Counted from the stretch's first letter, positions 26,171-35,133 are shown. The stretch: 57,947 bases of DNA from Treponema sp. (GCA_016293915.1 JAEDCY010000018.1:1-57947), one strand, 5' to 3'. A program made the numbers and translations. Notes: generated by a model not told the origin, from the letters alone.

Positions 26171-27421
26171 TTATTCCTTTGTTTTAAGTATAGAAAGACA
26201 TTTCTGAATGAGAATATTCGGTTTTTGAGGTTTTACAAGGAAGCTTGCGGCGCCGGCACTCAAGACTTTTACGATAATATCTTTCTGCAGGCTCTGAGTG
26301 TAAACAACGATTGGAGGAGTATGAGGCATGCTATGCATTCTCTGAAGCAGGGAAAGCCCTGTCTGATCTTTTAGAAGAACATCCAGAATTATGAGGTCAA
26401 ACTTGCCGTCTTCATAAGAATTCAGGAATTCCTGACCTTTTGTAAAGGTTGCGACTGTAGCACCAGCCTGCTCGAAATAATTTTTTGTAAGCTCAAGGCT
26501 AGGTTCATCACTGTCTATGATAGCAATTGTAAGAACTGTACCTGTTTTCTTTGGAATTTCCGAATCTTCAAAACCATCAGAAGAAAAGCGTGTTGCAATT
26601 GAGGCTGTATCTTCTGCTTCGTAAGAAGGTGTAAGGAATCTATTGGTAATAAGGTCTGAGATGTCTGATGTTACTGAAGTATCAACAAGGTCGTTGATAA
26701 CTCGGGAAAGATTAGATGCCATTTCTATTCCGGCGTAATTTGTATGACCATTTATCATTTCGCGGACAAAGTTACTGAGAGAAAGAATCTTTACATTTTT
26801 AGCATGGATTTTCTGACAGGCAAGGACATTATCAATCAAAAATTCAAGGTTGTAGCCGTCAACAAAGGTAAGCTCAAGGTTTGTGAGCATAATAACAACT
26901 TTAGGATTTTCAAGGTTTTCGCGTTCAATCATTTCTGTGAGCTTGAATTGAAGCAGTGCAATTTTTTCGCGATTTAAGCCGAGGGCCAGTTCAACAAAGA
27001 TGATATTGTTGTTACGGTGAAGGTCCAGAATACATGGGGTTGTGTCCATAGAAAGCGGAACACGAACAACGAGTCCGATAGATTTGAAGAACATATCAAA
27101 TTGAACTGGTTTTTCAAAATATTTGATTACACCATATTTTGCATAAGCAGCAATATTTGAACGGTCCTGTTTTGGACCGGTAATGATTACAGGAATGTCT
27201 GCACAGTTAGTATCGACACGTTTTTTTTCAAGGAACTCCATTTCCATAGTGTTATCATCTTCCATATCAAGAATAATAAGATTTGGAAGGGTTGAAATAA
27301 CCTTTGTATAAATGTCTCTGTTTTCCTGAGTTGTAATAACTTCAATCTGGTCTTCAGAGAGTTTCTGTTTCAAAAAATCACGAAATAATGGATGACTATC
27401 TGCAATCAATACCTTTTTCAT
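26171..27421 (-). CDS. Double receiver-domain regulator with STAS-like middle domain
   Basis: 416 aa. The first receiver domain spans about 1-120 (MKKVLIADSHPLFRDFLKQK, phospho-acceptor Asp in LIILDMED, Lys in YFEKPV). The second spans about 295-416 (LTIAIIDSDEPSLELTKNYF, Asp in LIILDVLLKD, Lys in FLVKP). Between them, about 140-260, is a region resembling a STAS/anti-anti-sigma fold (PKVVIMLTNLELTFVDGYNL). No DNA-binding or enzymatic output domain is seen, so it likely works through protein contacts. The start at 27421 is chosen because the receiver begins there; a longer frame to 27547 has no support. Confidence 0.82.
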   Translation of the reverse strand: MKKVLIADSHPLFRDFLKQKLSEDQIEVITTQENRDIYTKVISTLPNLIILDMEDDNTMEMEFLEKKRVDTNCADIPVIITGPKQDRSNIAAYAKYGVIKYFEKPVQFDMFFKSIGLVVRVPLSMDTTPCILDLHRNNNIIFVELALGLNREKIALLQFKLTEMIERENLENPKVVIMLTNLELTFVDGYNLEFLIDNVLACQKIHAKNVKILSLSNFVREMINGHTNYAGIEMASNLSRVINDLVDTSVTSDISDLITNRFLTPSYEAEDTASIATRFSSDGFEDSEIPKKTGTVLTIAIIDSDEPSLELTKNYFEQAGATVATFTKGQEFLNSYEDGKFDLIILDVLLKDQTGLSLLQRMHSMPHTPPIVVYTQSLQKDIIVKVLSAGAASFLVKPQKPNILIQKCLSILKTKE

Positions 27422-27492
27422 TCTTATATGATAACATAAAATTTTATAATCGAAAAGATAAAAAACTGTGATCGTTAGGATGCCGTGGTTTC

Positions 27493-27572
27493 GCATTATA
27501 AATGATTTCAGTAATGTTGGCGCGAGGGAGCCGTGACCGGAAGCCAACGTTTCGGAATTTTTTTTATAATGC
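27493..27572. repeat. 80-bp imperfect palindrome upstream of groL
   Basis: Outer perfect 10-bp stem GCATTATAAA / TTTATAATGC, inner stem GTTGGC / GCCAAC with a 21-base GC-rich loop, and a T run just before the outer right arm. It could be a terminator for something upstream on the plus strand, a small RNA, or a repeat element. The remaining gap to groL is A/T rich and holds one family A arm at 27650-27677. Confidence 0.55.
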
Positions 27573-27649
27573 AGGAGCAGCTCAGATTTTTAAGTATTCG
27601 GTTATTCGATTTTTCTTGCCGTTTTTTTATTTTTTTTATATCTTTTAAA

Positions 27650-27677
27650 TAAGATTCTGAAACAAGTTCAGAATGAC
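27650..27677. repeat. Single family A arm upstream of groL
   Basis: One arm only (gattctgaaacaagttcaga), about 30 bp before the groL start and upstream of its AGAGGT ribosome site. A hairpin here would lie in the 5' untranslated region of groL. Confidence 0.75.
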
Positions 27678-27706
27678 ATTGTAATTTATTTTTAGAGGTA
27701 TAAAAA

Positions 27707-29332
27707 ATGGCAAAACAGTTATTGTTTAGTGAAGATGCTAGAAAAAAGCTTTTGAGCGGCGTTGAGCAGATTTCAAAGGCTGTAAAAACAACACTTGGTC
27801 CTTGTGGACGTATGGTTATGATGGACAAAAAGTACGGTTCACCAGTAATTACAAAGGACGGTGTTTCTGTTGCTAAGGAAATTGAGCTTCAGGATCCTTA
27901 TGAGAACATGGGAGCTCAGTTTGTACGCGAAGTAGCAAGCAAAACTAACGATGATGCCGGTGATGGTACAACTACTGCAACTGTACTTTCTTACGCACTT
28001 GTGCGCGAAGGAATTAAATCTGTAGCTGCTGGTATGAGACCAATCGAAATCAAGCGCGGTATGGATAAGGCAGTTAAGCTTGCCGTTGACGAAATCAAAA
28101 AGAATGCAAAACCTGTAAAAGGCGCTGATGACATTACAAACATCGCTACAATTTCTGCAAACAATGACTCTGAAATTGGTAAGATGCTTGCTGATGCTAT
28201 CGAGAAGGTAGGAAAAGACGGTGTTATCACTGTAGAAGAATCAAAGAACATGGAAATGACTGTTGATACTGTTGAAGGTATGCAGTTTGACCGCGGATAT
28301 ATTTCTTCTTACTTTGTAACAGACCGCGAGCGCATGGAAGCTGCTTTTGATGACGCTTACGTTTTGATTTACGACAAGAAGATTTCTGCTATGAAGGATC
28401 TTCTCCCAATTCTTGAGAAGGTAGCAAACGCTGGTAAGGCTCTCGTAATCATCTGTGAAGATGTTGAAGGTGAAGCTCTTACAACTCTCGTTTTGAACAC
28501 AATCCGTGGAACAATCAAAGTTTGTGCTGTTAAGGCTCCAGGCTTTGGTGACAGACGTAAGGATATGCTCCAGGATATCGCTATTTTGACTGGCGGTACT
28601 GTAGTTTCTGAAGAAGTTGGACTTAAGCTTGAAACCTGCGGAACTGAAGTTCTTGGTAAGGCTAAGTCTATTAAGATTGACAAGGACAACACAACAATCG
28701 TTGGAGGAGCTGGAGCTTCTAAGGCTATTAAAGACCGTGTTGCAGAAATCAAGACTGCTATCGAAAAGTCTACATCATCTTACGACAAAGAACAGCTTCA
28801 GAAGAGACTTGCTAAGCTCGCTGGTGGTGTTGCTGTAATCAACGTTGGTGCTAACACAGAAACAGAAATGAAGGAAATGAAGTTCCGCGTAGAAGATACA
28901 ATTGCTGCTACTCGTGCTGCTCTTGAAGAAGGTATCGTTTCTGGTGGAGGACTTGCCCTCATCGAAGCTTCTAAGGCTTTGAACGAAATCCCAGCTGACC
29001 TTACAGAAGATGAAAAGGTTGGATTTAAGATCGTACGCCGCGCTCTCGAAGAGCCAATGCGCCAGATTGCAGAAAATGCAGGTCTTGACGGAAGCGTAAT
29101 TGCTGAACGTGCTAAATCAGAAAAGAAGGGTGTTGGTTACAATGCCCGCACTGGTGAATGGGTAAATATGCTCGAGGCCGGAATTATCGACCCTGCTAAG
29201 GTAACATGCTCTGCTTTGAAGAACGCAGCATCAGTTGCAGGAACACTCCTCACAACAGAGTGTGCAATTACAGACATTCCAGAGCCAAAGGCACCTGCTG
29301 CACCAGCAGCTGATCCAAGCATGATGTACTAG
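27707..29332 (+). CDS. groL: Chaperonin GroEL (Cpn60)
   Basis: 541-aa ATP-driven folding chamber subunit. It starts AKQLLFSEDARKKLLSGVEQ and contains KTTLGPCGRMVMMDKKYGSP, the catalytic-loop region NDDAGDGTTTATVL, and PGFGDRRKDMLQDIAILTGG. The C-terminus ends APAAPAADPSMMY in place of the GGM repeats of E. coli. It is unlinked to groES at 4913-5185. No CIRCE or HrcA site was found upstream. Codon choice is strongly biased toward the preferred set, as expected for an abundant protein. Confidence 0.98.
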   Translation: MAKQLLFSEDARKKLLSGVEQISKAVKTTLGPCGRMVMMDKKYGSPVITKDGVSVAKEIELQDPYENMGAQFVREVASKTNDDAGDGTTTATVLSYALVREGIKSVAAGMRPIEIKRGMDKAVKLAVDEIKKNAKPVKGADDITNIATISANNDSEIGKMLADAIEKVGKDGVITVEESKNMEMTVDTVEGMQFDRGYISSYFVTDRERMEAAFDDAYVLIYDKKISAMKDLLPILEKVANAGKALVIICEDVEGEALTTLVLNTIRGTIKVCAVKAPGFGDRRKDMLQDIAILTGGTVVSEEVGLKLETCGTEVLGKAKSIKIDKDNTTIVGGAGASKAIKDRVAEIKTAIEKSTSSYDKEQLQKRLAKLAGGVAVINVGANTETEMKEMKFRVEDTIAATRAALEEGIVSGGGLALIEASKALNEIPADLTEDEKVGFKIVRRALEEPMRQIAENAGLDGSVIAERAKSEKKGVGYNARTGEWVNMLEAGIIDPAKVTCSALKNAASVAGTLLTTECAITDIPEPKAPAAPAADPSMMY

Positions 29333-29431
29333 CCTACAATCGAAGAACCGTTAAAAATCGGGCTGCGACAGCGGTCCGATTTAGGTTCATCGAAAGAACG
29401 GCTCAGAGGCAGGCTATGCCTGCCGACCTAC

Positions 29432-30109
29432 CTATCTGCAAATCTTTATTCCAACAGAAATCATCATTCCCTGGACGTTTTGACTGCTTATGAGCCCGCC
29501 AATAGGTATACAGCAGTTGATAACAGGTCCTGCTTTAATTGCATGCGGTAAATTATAAAGCCAGCTTCCTCCAAGATTCAGATAGAACCAGCGCATGTCA
29601 TTCCAGAACCATTGATTAATTGAATCAGCATCTCCACCAGCGCTTCCGGTCCAGCCGGTATCAGAATCTTTTACACCAGGCGAAAGCAAACCGAAACGAA
29701 TTAACATTCCCGGTCCTCCGTAAATCTGGAAACGGCTTTTAGCAAGGAAAATAGAAAAGACTAAAGGAATATTCACCATAAAAGATAGTGTAGTGGTTGT
29801 TCGGTTTTCTATTTCAGCTGGCAGAGCCATATTGTTATAAAAGAGGTGATGCATCATAAAAAAACTGATGGTTGGCTGTACTGCAAAGATAGTATCATCC
29901 GGCCAGAGAAATCCTATTGAAATAGGGTAAACAACAGGAGACGGGGCACTTACCAGTGTGCTTTCAGGATTTATATATACTGCTGGTTCAAATTCCAGTA
30001 CAAAATCTGCGGAATAAGAAAGTAATGATCTTTTTGGAGTTTTTTCTTCCTGTGCATAAAGACAGGTGAGGAAAAGAGCTGCTATAATAAGGGTAATAAT
30101 TTTTTTCAA
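29432..30109 (-). CDS. Exported protein of unknown function, possible outer-membrane beta-barrel
   Basis: 225 aa from a TTG start at 30107-30109, chosen because AGGTGG lies five bases upstream; GTG at 30118 is the alternative. A clear signal peptide (KKIITLIIAALFLTCLYAQ) precedes short alternating hydrophobic strands with many aromatic residues (FVLEFEPAVYINPES, LSFMVNIPLVFSIFLAKSRF, RWFYLNLGGSWLYNLPHAIK) and a final amphipathic strand MMISVGIKICR. This pattern suggests a small beta-barrel, but I do not recognise a family. It is directly downstream of two lipoprotein genes and likely in one operon with them. Confidence 0.65.
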   Translation of the reverse strand: MKKIITLIIAALFLTCLYAQEEKTPKRSLLSYSADFVLEFEPAVYINPESTLVSAPSPVVYPISIGFLWPDDTIFAVQPTISFFMMHHLFYNNMALPAEIENRTTTTLSFMVNIPLVFSIFLAKSRFQIYGGPGMLIRFGLLSPGVKDSDTGWTGSAGGDADSINQWFWNDMRWFYLNLGGSWLYNLPHAIKAGPVINCCIPIGGLISSQNVQGMMISVGIKICR

Positions 30110-30118
30110 AACTGCCAC

Positions 30119-31297
30119 CTATATTAATCGGCTATAGAGAGTGCGGTCCAGATTTACCTGAAGGAAACCGCTTCGTCCGGTCTGATAAAATGAAGATTCT
30201 TCCCAGGCTGCGTAAAGTGTAGTTCCTGAAATTACAAAATCAGAATACACAAAACCTGTAGGAAGTTTTGGCAAGCGGATTGCAACCGGCTTACCGCTTC
30301 TCAGAATGTGGCGACCAGGTAATGCACCTTCAAGGAATAATGTTCCGTCTTCGAAAAGAGCGGCACTCCAGCTTTGTGAAAGAATTGCTTTTGCATGGAG
30401 TTCTTTTTTAGAAGTATCATTTATATTATTTGTATAATAGCGGGGTGAAGTTCCACCTGCATTTTTGACTTCAATTTCAAACGGAAGTTTTTTGTCAAAA
30501 CCAGAGAGAAGTTTTTTTATTCGTTCTGGGGCATAGTTATAATCAAGCTGCTTTCTGCAATCTCTGAAAAAATCAGCATCAGTGTCAGAGAGTGTGATAG
30601 AACTATCGGCTGTTGCAGGAGAAATAGCAAGGAGTGGAATCTGTGGTTTAAAAATAACATATGAAAATTCGTTTTTAGTGTCTGATATTGTTTTTATACT
30701 GCAGCACCATTCAAAACCATTCCAGAAAAAGTCTGTAATTTCTGAGTTTCTTTTTTTTGTAATATTGTTACAGTTAATCAGAGGGTAGGAGATTTTTGCA
30801 GTTGAATCAAACTGAACCAGAAAAAGATGGGCAGAGTCATCTTTCTTATAATCAGGATCTACTATACTGTCATTGAAAAAAGAACTTTTATAAACAGAGA
30901 AGACTGGTACATTGTTTGAGAAAACAAGATTACCGGCGGTTCTGTTATTAAAAAGGGTTACGTCTGGCGAAAGAAAAATTGTTTCGTTATTAAATTTTAT
31001 TACACCAAGTCTGTTTACAATAGCATAGGCAAGAGAATCTGAATCACCTTCTGCAGCGTTATTTGCAGATGAAATACGGATTGCTTCTGTCCATGGTTTT
31101 TCTGCCTGAGCAGGAACAAGCTGTGGTTTTTCAATGTGCTGGAAAGTGTAATTATTAAAATAATACCAGGTATGATTTTTTTTTGTTATCTCAACAGAAA
31201 TTGTATTATTTGTCTGAATTGTATTATCCTGCTTCTTACAGCTATAAAGGCTTATAATGAGAATTACTGTAAAAATGATTAAATGGAGTTTTTTCAT
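30119..31297 (-). CDS. Lipoprotein of unknown function
   Basis: 392 aa with signal peptide MKKLHLIIFTVILIISLY and lipobox YSC, followed by KKQDNT. The mature part is rich in beta-type segments (AIVNRLGVIKFNNETIFLSP, LFLVQFDSTAKISYPLINCN, SWSAALFEDGTLFLEGALPG) spaced like a beta-propeller, though blades cannot be confirmed by eye. It overlaps or abuts the next gene and is 9 bp from the upstream lipoprotein gene, so a three-gene operon is likely. Confidence 0.65.
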   Translation of the reverse strand: MKKLHLIIFTVILIISLYSCKKQDNTIQTNNTISVEITKKNHTWYYFNNYTFQHIEKPQLVPAQAEKPWTEAIRISSANNAAEGDSDSLAYAIVNRLGVIKFNNETIFLSPDVTLFNNRTAGNLVFSNNVPVFSVYKSSFFNDSIVDPDYKKDDSAHLFLVQFDSTAKISYPLINCNNITKKRNSEITDFFWNGFEWCCSIKTISDTKNEFSYVIFKPQIPLLAISPATADSSITLSDTDADFFRDCRKQLDYNYAPERIKKLLSGFDKKLPFEIEVKNAGGTSPRYYTNNINDTSKKELHAKAILSQSWSAALFEDGTLFLEGALPGRHILRSGKPVAIRLPKLPTGFVYSDFVISGTTLYAAWEESSFYQTGRSGFLQVNLDRTLYSRLI

Positions 31298-31306
31298 ACC
31301 TCTCCT

Positions 31307-32158
31307 TTAAGATTCTTCATTATATATCGGTATATAAATATACTCGATTAAAACATTTTTTGCACTCTCAAAATTAACATAAATCCCGATTTTATGCAGA
31401 TCGGAAAGAATAAGGGGAGTTTCTTTTTTTACGGTAATCTGATGATTTATTCTGATATTTTGATTTTCGGGAATAAAAGGGGACATAATGTGAATACCGG
31501 TTTGTTCGAAAATATAATCAGTAGAAAGAGTGTAGCAGGATGTTGGTGAAAGAAGTGATGACATAAAATTCTGGTCGGAAAGATTCTGCATTATCCGGCT
31601 CATATCACAAAGCCAGGGATTATAAAACTTTGAACTGGAAAGACTTTTATTGATTTTTTCGTCTATGTAAGAAGCTGCCTTTTCCCAGTTGAAAGTACTG
31701 ACATACCGTGCAGCCTCCGAAGGAGATGCTCCACTGTTTTTACAGCATTTATACAGTTCATTCATGATGTGAGCCGGATATCCCTGCTCCCAGGAAAGAG
31801 CATTATTGCTTTTTTCTGACGGGTAAATATAACCTGCCGGATAGAAATACTGACATTCACAGCCATCATCTAAAAGCGTTATTGGATAGGCAAGAATACA
31901 CAAGGGAAAGTTTTTTTGAACTTCAAGTTCAATGTTCGATGAAGTTGTATAACAGATAATTGATTGACGATAATCGGTGACTACAATTTTCCATCTTGAT
32001 AAGGGAGGGTAGAAGGAATTTTCTTGAGGCGGCCATGTTGGAAGACTTATTGATATGTTTTCCGAATCAGAAAGGGCAGTATAGATTCTGCAGCTGAAAA
32101 ATAGAGGCAGAAGGACAGCAAATAAAATGAATAGTCTGTTTATATAGTATTTCCTCAT
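31307..32158 (-). CDS. Lipoprotein of unknown function
   Basis: 283 aa. The signal peptide is MRKYYINRLFILFAVLLPLF and the lipobox is FSC. The mature sequence has no motif I recognise. It is Ser-rich near the start (ALSDSENISISLPTWPPQEN) and includes WEKAASYIDEKINKSLSSSK. It is first of three same-strand genes for surface or periplasmic proteins (29432-32158). Confidence 0.6.
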   Translation of the reverse strand: MRKYYINRLFILFAVLLPLFFSCRIYTALSDSENISISLPTWPPQENSFYPPLSRWKIVVTDYRQSIICYTTSSNIELEVQKNFPLCILAYPITLLDDGCECQYFYPAGYIYPSEKSNNALSWEQGYPAHIMNELYKCCKNSGASPSEAARYVSTFNWEKAASYIDEKINKSLSSSKFYNPWLCDMSRIMQNLSDQNFMSSLLSPTSCYTLSTDYIFEQTGIHIMSPFIPENQNIRINHQITVKKETPLILSDLHKIGIYVNFESAKNVLIEYIYIPIYNEES

Positions 32159-32261
32159 ACTATATAAATAGATTCAAAATGAACATTTCAGGAAATGAAA
32201 AATAAAAAAAGAGAGAAAAATCAGATTGTTTTGGCTGTTCTGTCTTGTATGGGAACCTTGT

Positions 32262-32711
32262 TTATTCGAATTTGGCGATTTCCTGCTGGCAAAGCTGGTC
32301 GCAAAGTTCGTTATATTCAACTCCAGCATGGCCTTTTACCCAGTTCCAGGTTACGTTAAGGCCTGCATTAAGACTGTCCAGCTGTACCCATAAATCCTGA
32401 TTTTTTACAGGTTTTTTATCTGCGGTCTTCCAGCCTTTTGCTTTCCAGCTTTTTATCCAGGTGGTGATACCGTTTTTTACATACTGGCTGTCTATGTTTA
32501 CAATAACGTGGCTGCCTGCAAAATCCGGAGTATTGTGAACAACAGTAAGGGCTGTAATGGCTGCCATGAGTTCCATGCGGTTATTAGTAGTCATTTTTTC
32601 GCCGCCGGAAAGCTGTTTTGCAAGCCCTTTTGCAATAACTACAATTGCCCAGCCACCAGGACCAGGGTTTCCATGGCAACCGCCATCTGTATAAATCGTA
32701 ATTTCGTTCAT
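32262..32711 (-). CDS. rnhA: Ribonuclease HI
   Basis: Cuts the RNA strand of RNA-DNA hybrids. 149 aa with the full catalytic set: Asp9 in YTDGGCHGNPGPGGWA, Glu47 in TTNNRMELMAAITAL, Asp74 in VNIDSQYV, and Asp138 after VKGHAGVEYNELCD with His128. The basic handle helix region WIKSWKAKGWKTADKKPVKN is present. It starts 9 bp after the SGNH hydrolase gene ends, on the same strand. Confidence 0.97.
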   Translation of the reverse strand: MNEITIYTDGGCHGNPGPGGWAIVVIAKGLAKQLSGGEKMTTNNRMELMAAITALTVVHNTPDFAGSHVIVNIDSQYVKNGITTWIKSWKAKGWKTADKKPVKNQDLWVQLDSLNAGLNVTWNWVKGHAGVEYNELCDQLCQQEIAKFE

Positions 32712-32720
32712 TAGTAATTC

Positions 32721-33443
32721 CTAAAACTCTTTAATTGCCGGTGCATAAGAAAGCATTGTCCACCAGGAAAGTCCAAGGTGTTCATAGCCGTCTTCATTCA
32801 AATGAATGCCATCCGGACCCATGTATTTTTTCTTGAAGTCTGGAATAGTGGTTGCAAGATGCCAGTAATCCAGAAGTTTTACTTTGTTATCATTTGCAAA
32901 CTTTGTTAGGGCAGTATTATAGCGTTCCTGATTTTTACCAAGAGTTTCTGCAGAGCCGTTAAGAAATTTGAGAATTGCATCTGCATCGTGTCCTTTAGTA
33001 ATTGTTTTGAACCAGTCATCACATACATAAGGAATAAGATTCATAAGAAGCGGTGTAACCTTGTTTTCTCGGCAAAGCTTTACCATAGCTTCGATATTCT
33101 TTAAGTATTCTTCAAAAGGAACCTTTGGCTGAATCTGGTCGAAAGGAGGAAGTTCTGCACCAGACGCAAAAATGTTCCAGTCGTAGTCGCAGTCGTTTGA
33201 GCCGAATTCAATAATACAGAAATCAGCGTGTCCGCCTTTTTCAAAGTATTTTTGCATTTTTTGAAGCCCTTTTGAGCTGATGTTTCCGTAGATAGAACGG
33301 TTATCAAGTTCAAACTTAAGTTTATTTTGAGCCCAGGTCAATGCATCGTTTGGAGTTACATCAAAAAGATTTTTTGAGTCTGGTTTTGTGATTACACCTT
33401 TTAAGATTGAATCTCCAAATACTACAACTGAAAAATTATCCAT
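32721..33443 (-). CDS. SGNH/GDSL-family hydrolase
   Basis: 240-aa esterase or lipase of the SGNH fold. Block I is VVFGDSILKG (Ser12 nucleophile), block III is EFGSNDCDYDW, and block V is GPDGIHLNEDGYEHLG with the catalytic Asp and His. No signal peptide is seen, so it should act in the cytoplasm. Candidate substrates include acetylated sugars or lipids; carbohydrate deacetylation would suit this organism but is inference. Confidence 0.88.
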   Translation of the reverse strand: MDNFSVVVFGDSILKGVITKPDSKNLFDVTPNDALTWAQNKLKFELDNRSIYGNISSKGLQKMQKYFEKGGHADFCIIEFGSNDCDYDWNIFASGAELPPFDQIQPKVPFEEYLKNIEAMVKLCRENKVTPLLMNLIPYVCDDWFKTITKGHDADAILKFLNGSAETLGKNQERYNTALTKFANDNKVKLLDYWHLATTIPDFKKKYMGPDGIHLNEDGYEHLGLSWWTMLSYAPAIKEF

Positions 33444-33475
33444 TTTTTATTCTCCTGATTTATAAGTTCAGAATT

Positions 33476-33524
33476 GGTGGATTCGACAGATCCTTCGACA
33501 TGCTCCGGGACCACTCAATCACCG
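33476..33524. repeat. Family C palindromic repeat, variant copy
   Basis: Single diverged unit ggtggattcgacagatcctt ... gggaccactcaatcacc, between hisB and the SGNH hydrolase gene. Confidence 0.65.
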
Positions 33525-33531
33525 TTAGCAT

Positions 33532-34146
33532 TTAGATGATTACACCTTTTGTGCTTGGAACAGTGCCGCCGCGGCGTTGGTCAATTTCTGTGGCTGCACG
33601 AATAGCGCGGCTCACGGCCTTAAAACAGGCTTCTATTTTGTGGTGATCGCTGCGACCTCGGATTACATCAATGTGCAGGTTGCACAAAGCGGCATTAGCA
33701 AAGCCCTGCCAGAAGTCTTCGAAACAATCTGTCTGGAAAGACCCCTGTTTGCCGTCTTGAAGGCTCACAAGAGGCATTCCAGAAAGCTGAGAATTGCAAA
33801 CAAGGTAAGGGCGACCGCCAAAATCTACGGCTGCCTGAGCCAGAGTTTCGTCCATAGGGTAAATAAAGAAACCGCTGCGGTAAATACCGGCACAGTCGCC
33901 AAGGGCACGCTTAAAGCATTCGCCGAGTACGATTCCTGTATCTTCTATTGTGTGATGCTGGTCTACGTTGAGGTCGCCTTTTATACTTCCGCTGAGATCA
34001 AAAAGGCCGTGCTTACAGAAGCTGCGCAGCATGTGGTCAAAAAAGCCGATAGGGTTATCTACATCGTATTTGCCGGTGCCGTCGAGGTTGAGGGTGAGCT
34101 CAATCTGGGTTTCACCGGTTTCTCTTTTAACAGTCGCGGTTCTCAT
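33532..34146 (-). CDS. hisB: Imidazoleglycerol-phosphate dehydratase
   Basis: Sixth step of histidine synthesis. 204 aa, monofunctional (no phosphatase domain). The metal-binding motifs are HHTIEDTGIVLGE and the later RSDHHKIEACFKA; DNPIGFFDHMLRSFCKHG is also conserved. The start ATG at 34144-34146 is nine bases after AGGAG, whereas an ATG at 34155 immediately abuts that site. It lies downstream of hisG with a large palindromic repeat between them. Confidence 0.96.
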   Translation of the reverse strand: MRTATVKRETGETQIELTLNLDGTGKYDVDNPIGFFDHMLRSFCKHGLFDLSGSIKGDLNVDQHHTIEDTGIVLGECFKRALGDCAGIYRSGFFIYPMDETLAQAAVDFGGRPYLVCNSQLSGMPLVSLQDGKQGSFQTDCFEDFWQGFANAALCNLHIDVIRGRSDHHKIEACFKAVSRAIRAATEIDQRRGGTVPSTKGVII

Positions 34147-34164
34147 TTTTTTCATCTCCTGAAA

Positions 34165-34238
34165 GGTGATTTCGATACGCCCTTTGGGCTACTCAATCAC
34201 CGGTGGTTGAGTAGCCCAAAGGGCGTATCGAAACCACA
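34165..34238. repeat. Family C head-to-head pair forming a 74-bp near-perfect palindrome
   Basis: Unit one reads ggtgatttcgatacgccctt ... ggctactcaatcacc; unit two is its inverse, ggtggttgagtagcccaaag ... atcgaaaccac. It fills the hisG-hisB gap. In a hisG-hisB transcript it would form a very long hairpin just before the hisB ribosome site. Confidence 0.85.
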
Positions 34239-34241
34239 TTC

Positions 34242-35114
34242 TTACAACATTACTTTACGTAATTCATATTCTACAATATCTGTAGCACCCAGGCTCTGGA
34301 GTTTTGGCAGCAGGGTAGGTACTTCAGATTTTTTAACAGCAATTTTGATTGCATAGCCGTTTCCACCGAAAAGCGGTGAAACTGTTGGGCTCTTCATGCT
34401 TGGAATTCCTTTGATGAGAGTGTCGAACTTGTCTTCTGCACAGTTCATTTCGAGCATTACACGGCTGCGGGCATTCAAAACTGTTTCAAAGAGCATTTTG
34501 AGCTCCATGATTTTCTGTTTTTTAGCAGGATCAGCCATAGCAGTTTTGCTGGCGTACATTCTTGTAGAAGATTCCATAAGAGTATCTACAATCTTAAGGC
34601 GGTTTGCCTTGAGTGAAGAACCTGTAGATGTATTATCAATCAGAATCTGTGCGATTGAATCTTCATTGTCCTGAACAAAGCCTTCGCTGGTTCCCCAGGT
34701 GCGGAAAATTGTTCCGTCAATTTTTTTGTCTTCTACCCATTTGCGGCTAAGTGCCTGATATTCGGTAGCAATTGTAACTGGAGATTTGAGAAGTTTATCA
34801 AAATCGCGTGCTTCAGGAATTGCAGCAACAATACGTACCGGATCAAAGCCTAAATCCATGATTTCTACAACGTCATCCTGACAGCCGTTTTCGTATACCC
34901 AGTCTTTGCCGGAAAAGCCCATATCTGCCTTATTGTTTGCAAGAAGAAGACTCACAATCTGTGGTTTTACAACCTGAAAAGCAAGATCTTCCTGATTTGT
35001 TGTAGGGAAATAAGTGCGGTCTGGAAGATGGATAGAAATACCTACGTCGCTCAAAAGCTCATAAACCGACTCGTAGATTCTGCCCTTTGCAAGTAAAATT
35101 TTAAGTTTGTCCAT
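34242..35114 (-). CDS. hisG: ATP phosphoribosyltransferase (long form)
   Basis: First and feedback-controlled step of histidine synthesis: joins ATP and PRPP. 290 aa, so the long HisG class with a C-terminal regulatory domain of about 75 residues (PTVSPLFGGNGYAIKIAVKK) and no need for HisZ. The catalytic part shows LKILLAKGRIYESV, KADMGFSGKDWVYE and the PRPP loop DNTSTGSSLKANRLKIVDTL. Upstream is a family A repeat; the AGGAG-type site lies at about 35123-35128. Confidence 0.95.
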   Translation of the reverse strand: MDKLKILLAKGRIYESVYELLSDVGISIHLPDRTYFPTTNQEDLAFQVVKPQIVSLLLANNKADMGFSGKDWVYENGCQDDVVEIMDLGFDPVRIVAAIPEARDFDKLLKSPVTIATEYQALSRKWVEDKKIDGTIFRTWGTSEGFVQDNEDSIAQILIDNTSTGSSLKANRLKIVDTLMESSTRMYASKTAMADPAKKQKIMELKMLFETVLNARSRVMLEMNCAEDKFDTLIKGIPSMKSPTVSPLFGGNGYAIKIAVKKSEVPTLLPKLQSLGATDIVEYELRKVML

Positions 35115-35133
35115 TTTCCATACTCCTTTTTTT

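Noticed and set aside
27422..27706. CIRCE-type operator for groL
   Set aside because: No TTAGCACTC/GAGTGCTAA-like pair is present. The palindrome at 27493-27572 has a different sequence and spacing.
33577..34356. Long open frame on the plus strand opposite hisB
   Set aside because: It is antisense to hisB, which has all its metal motifs. The frame crosses the family C palindrome and has no recognisable protein features.
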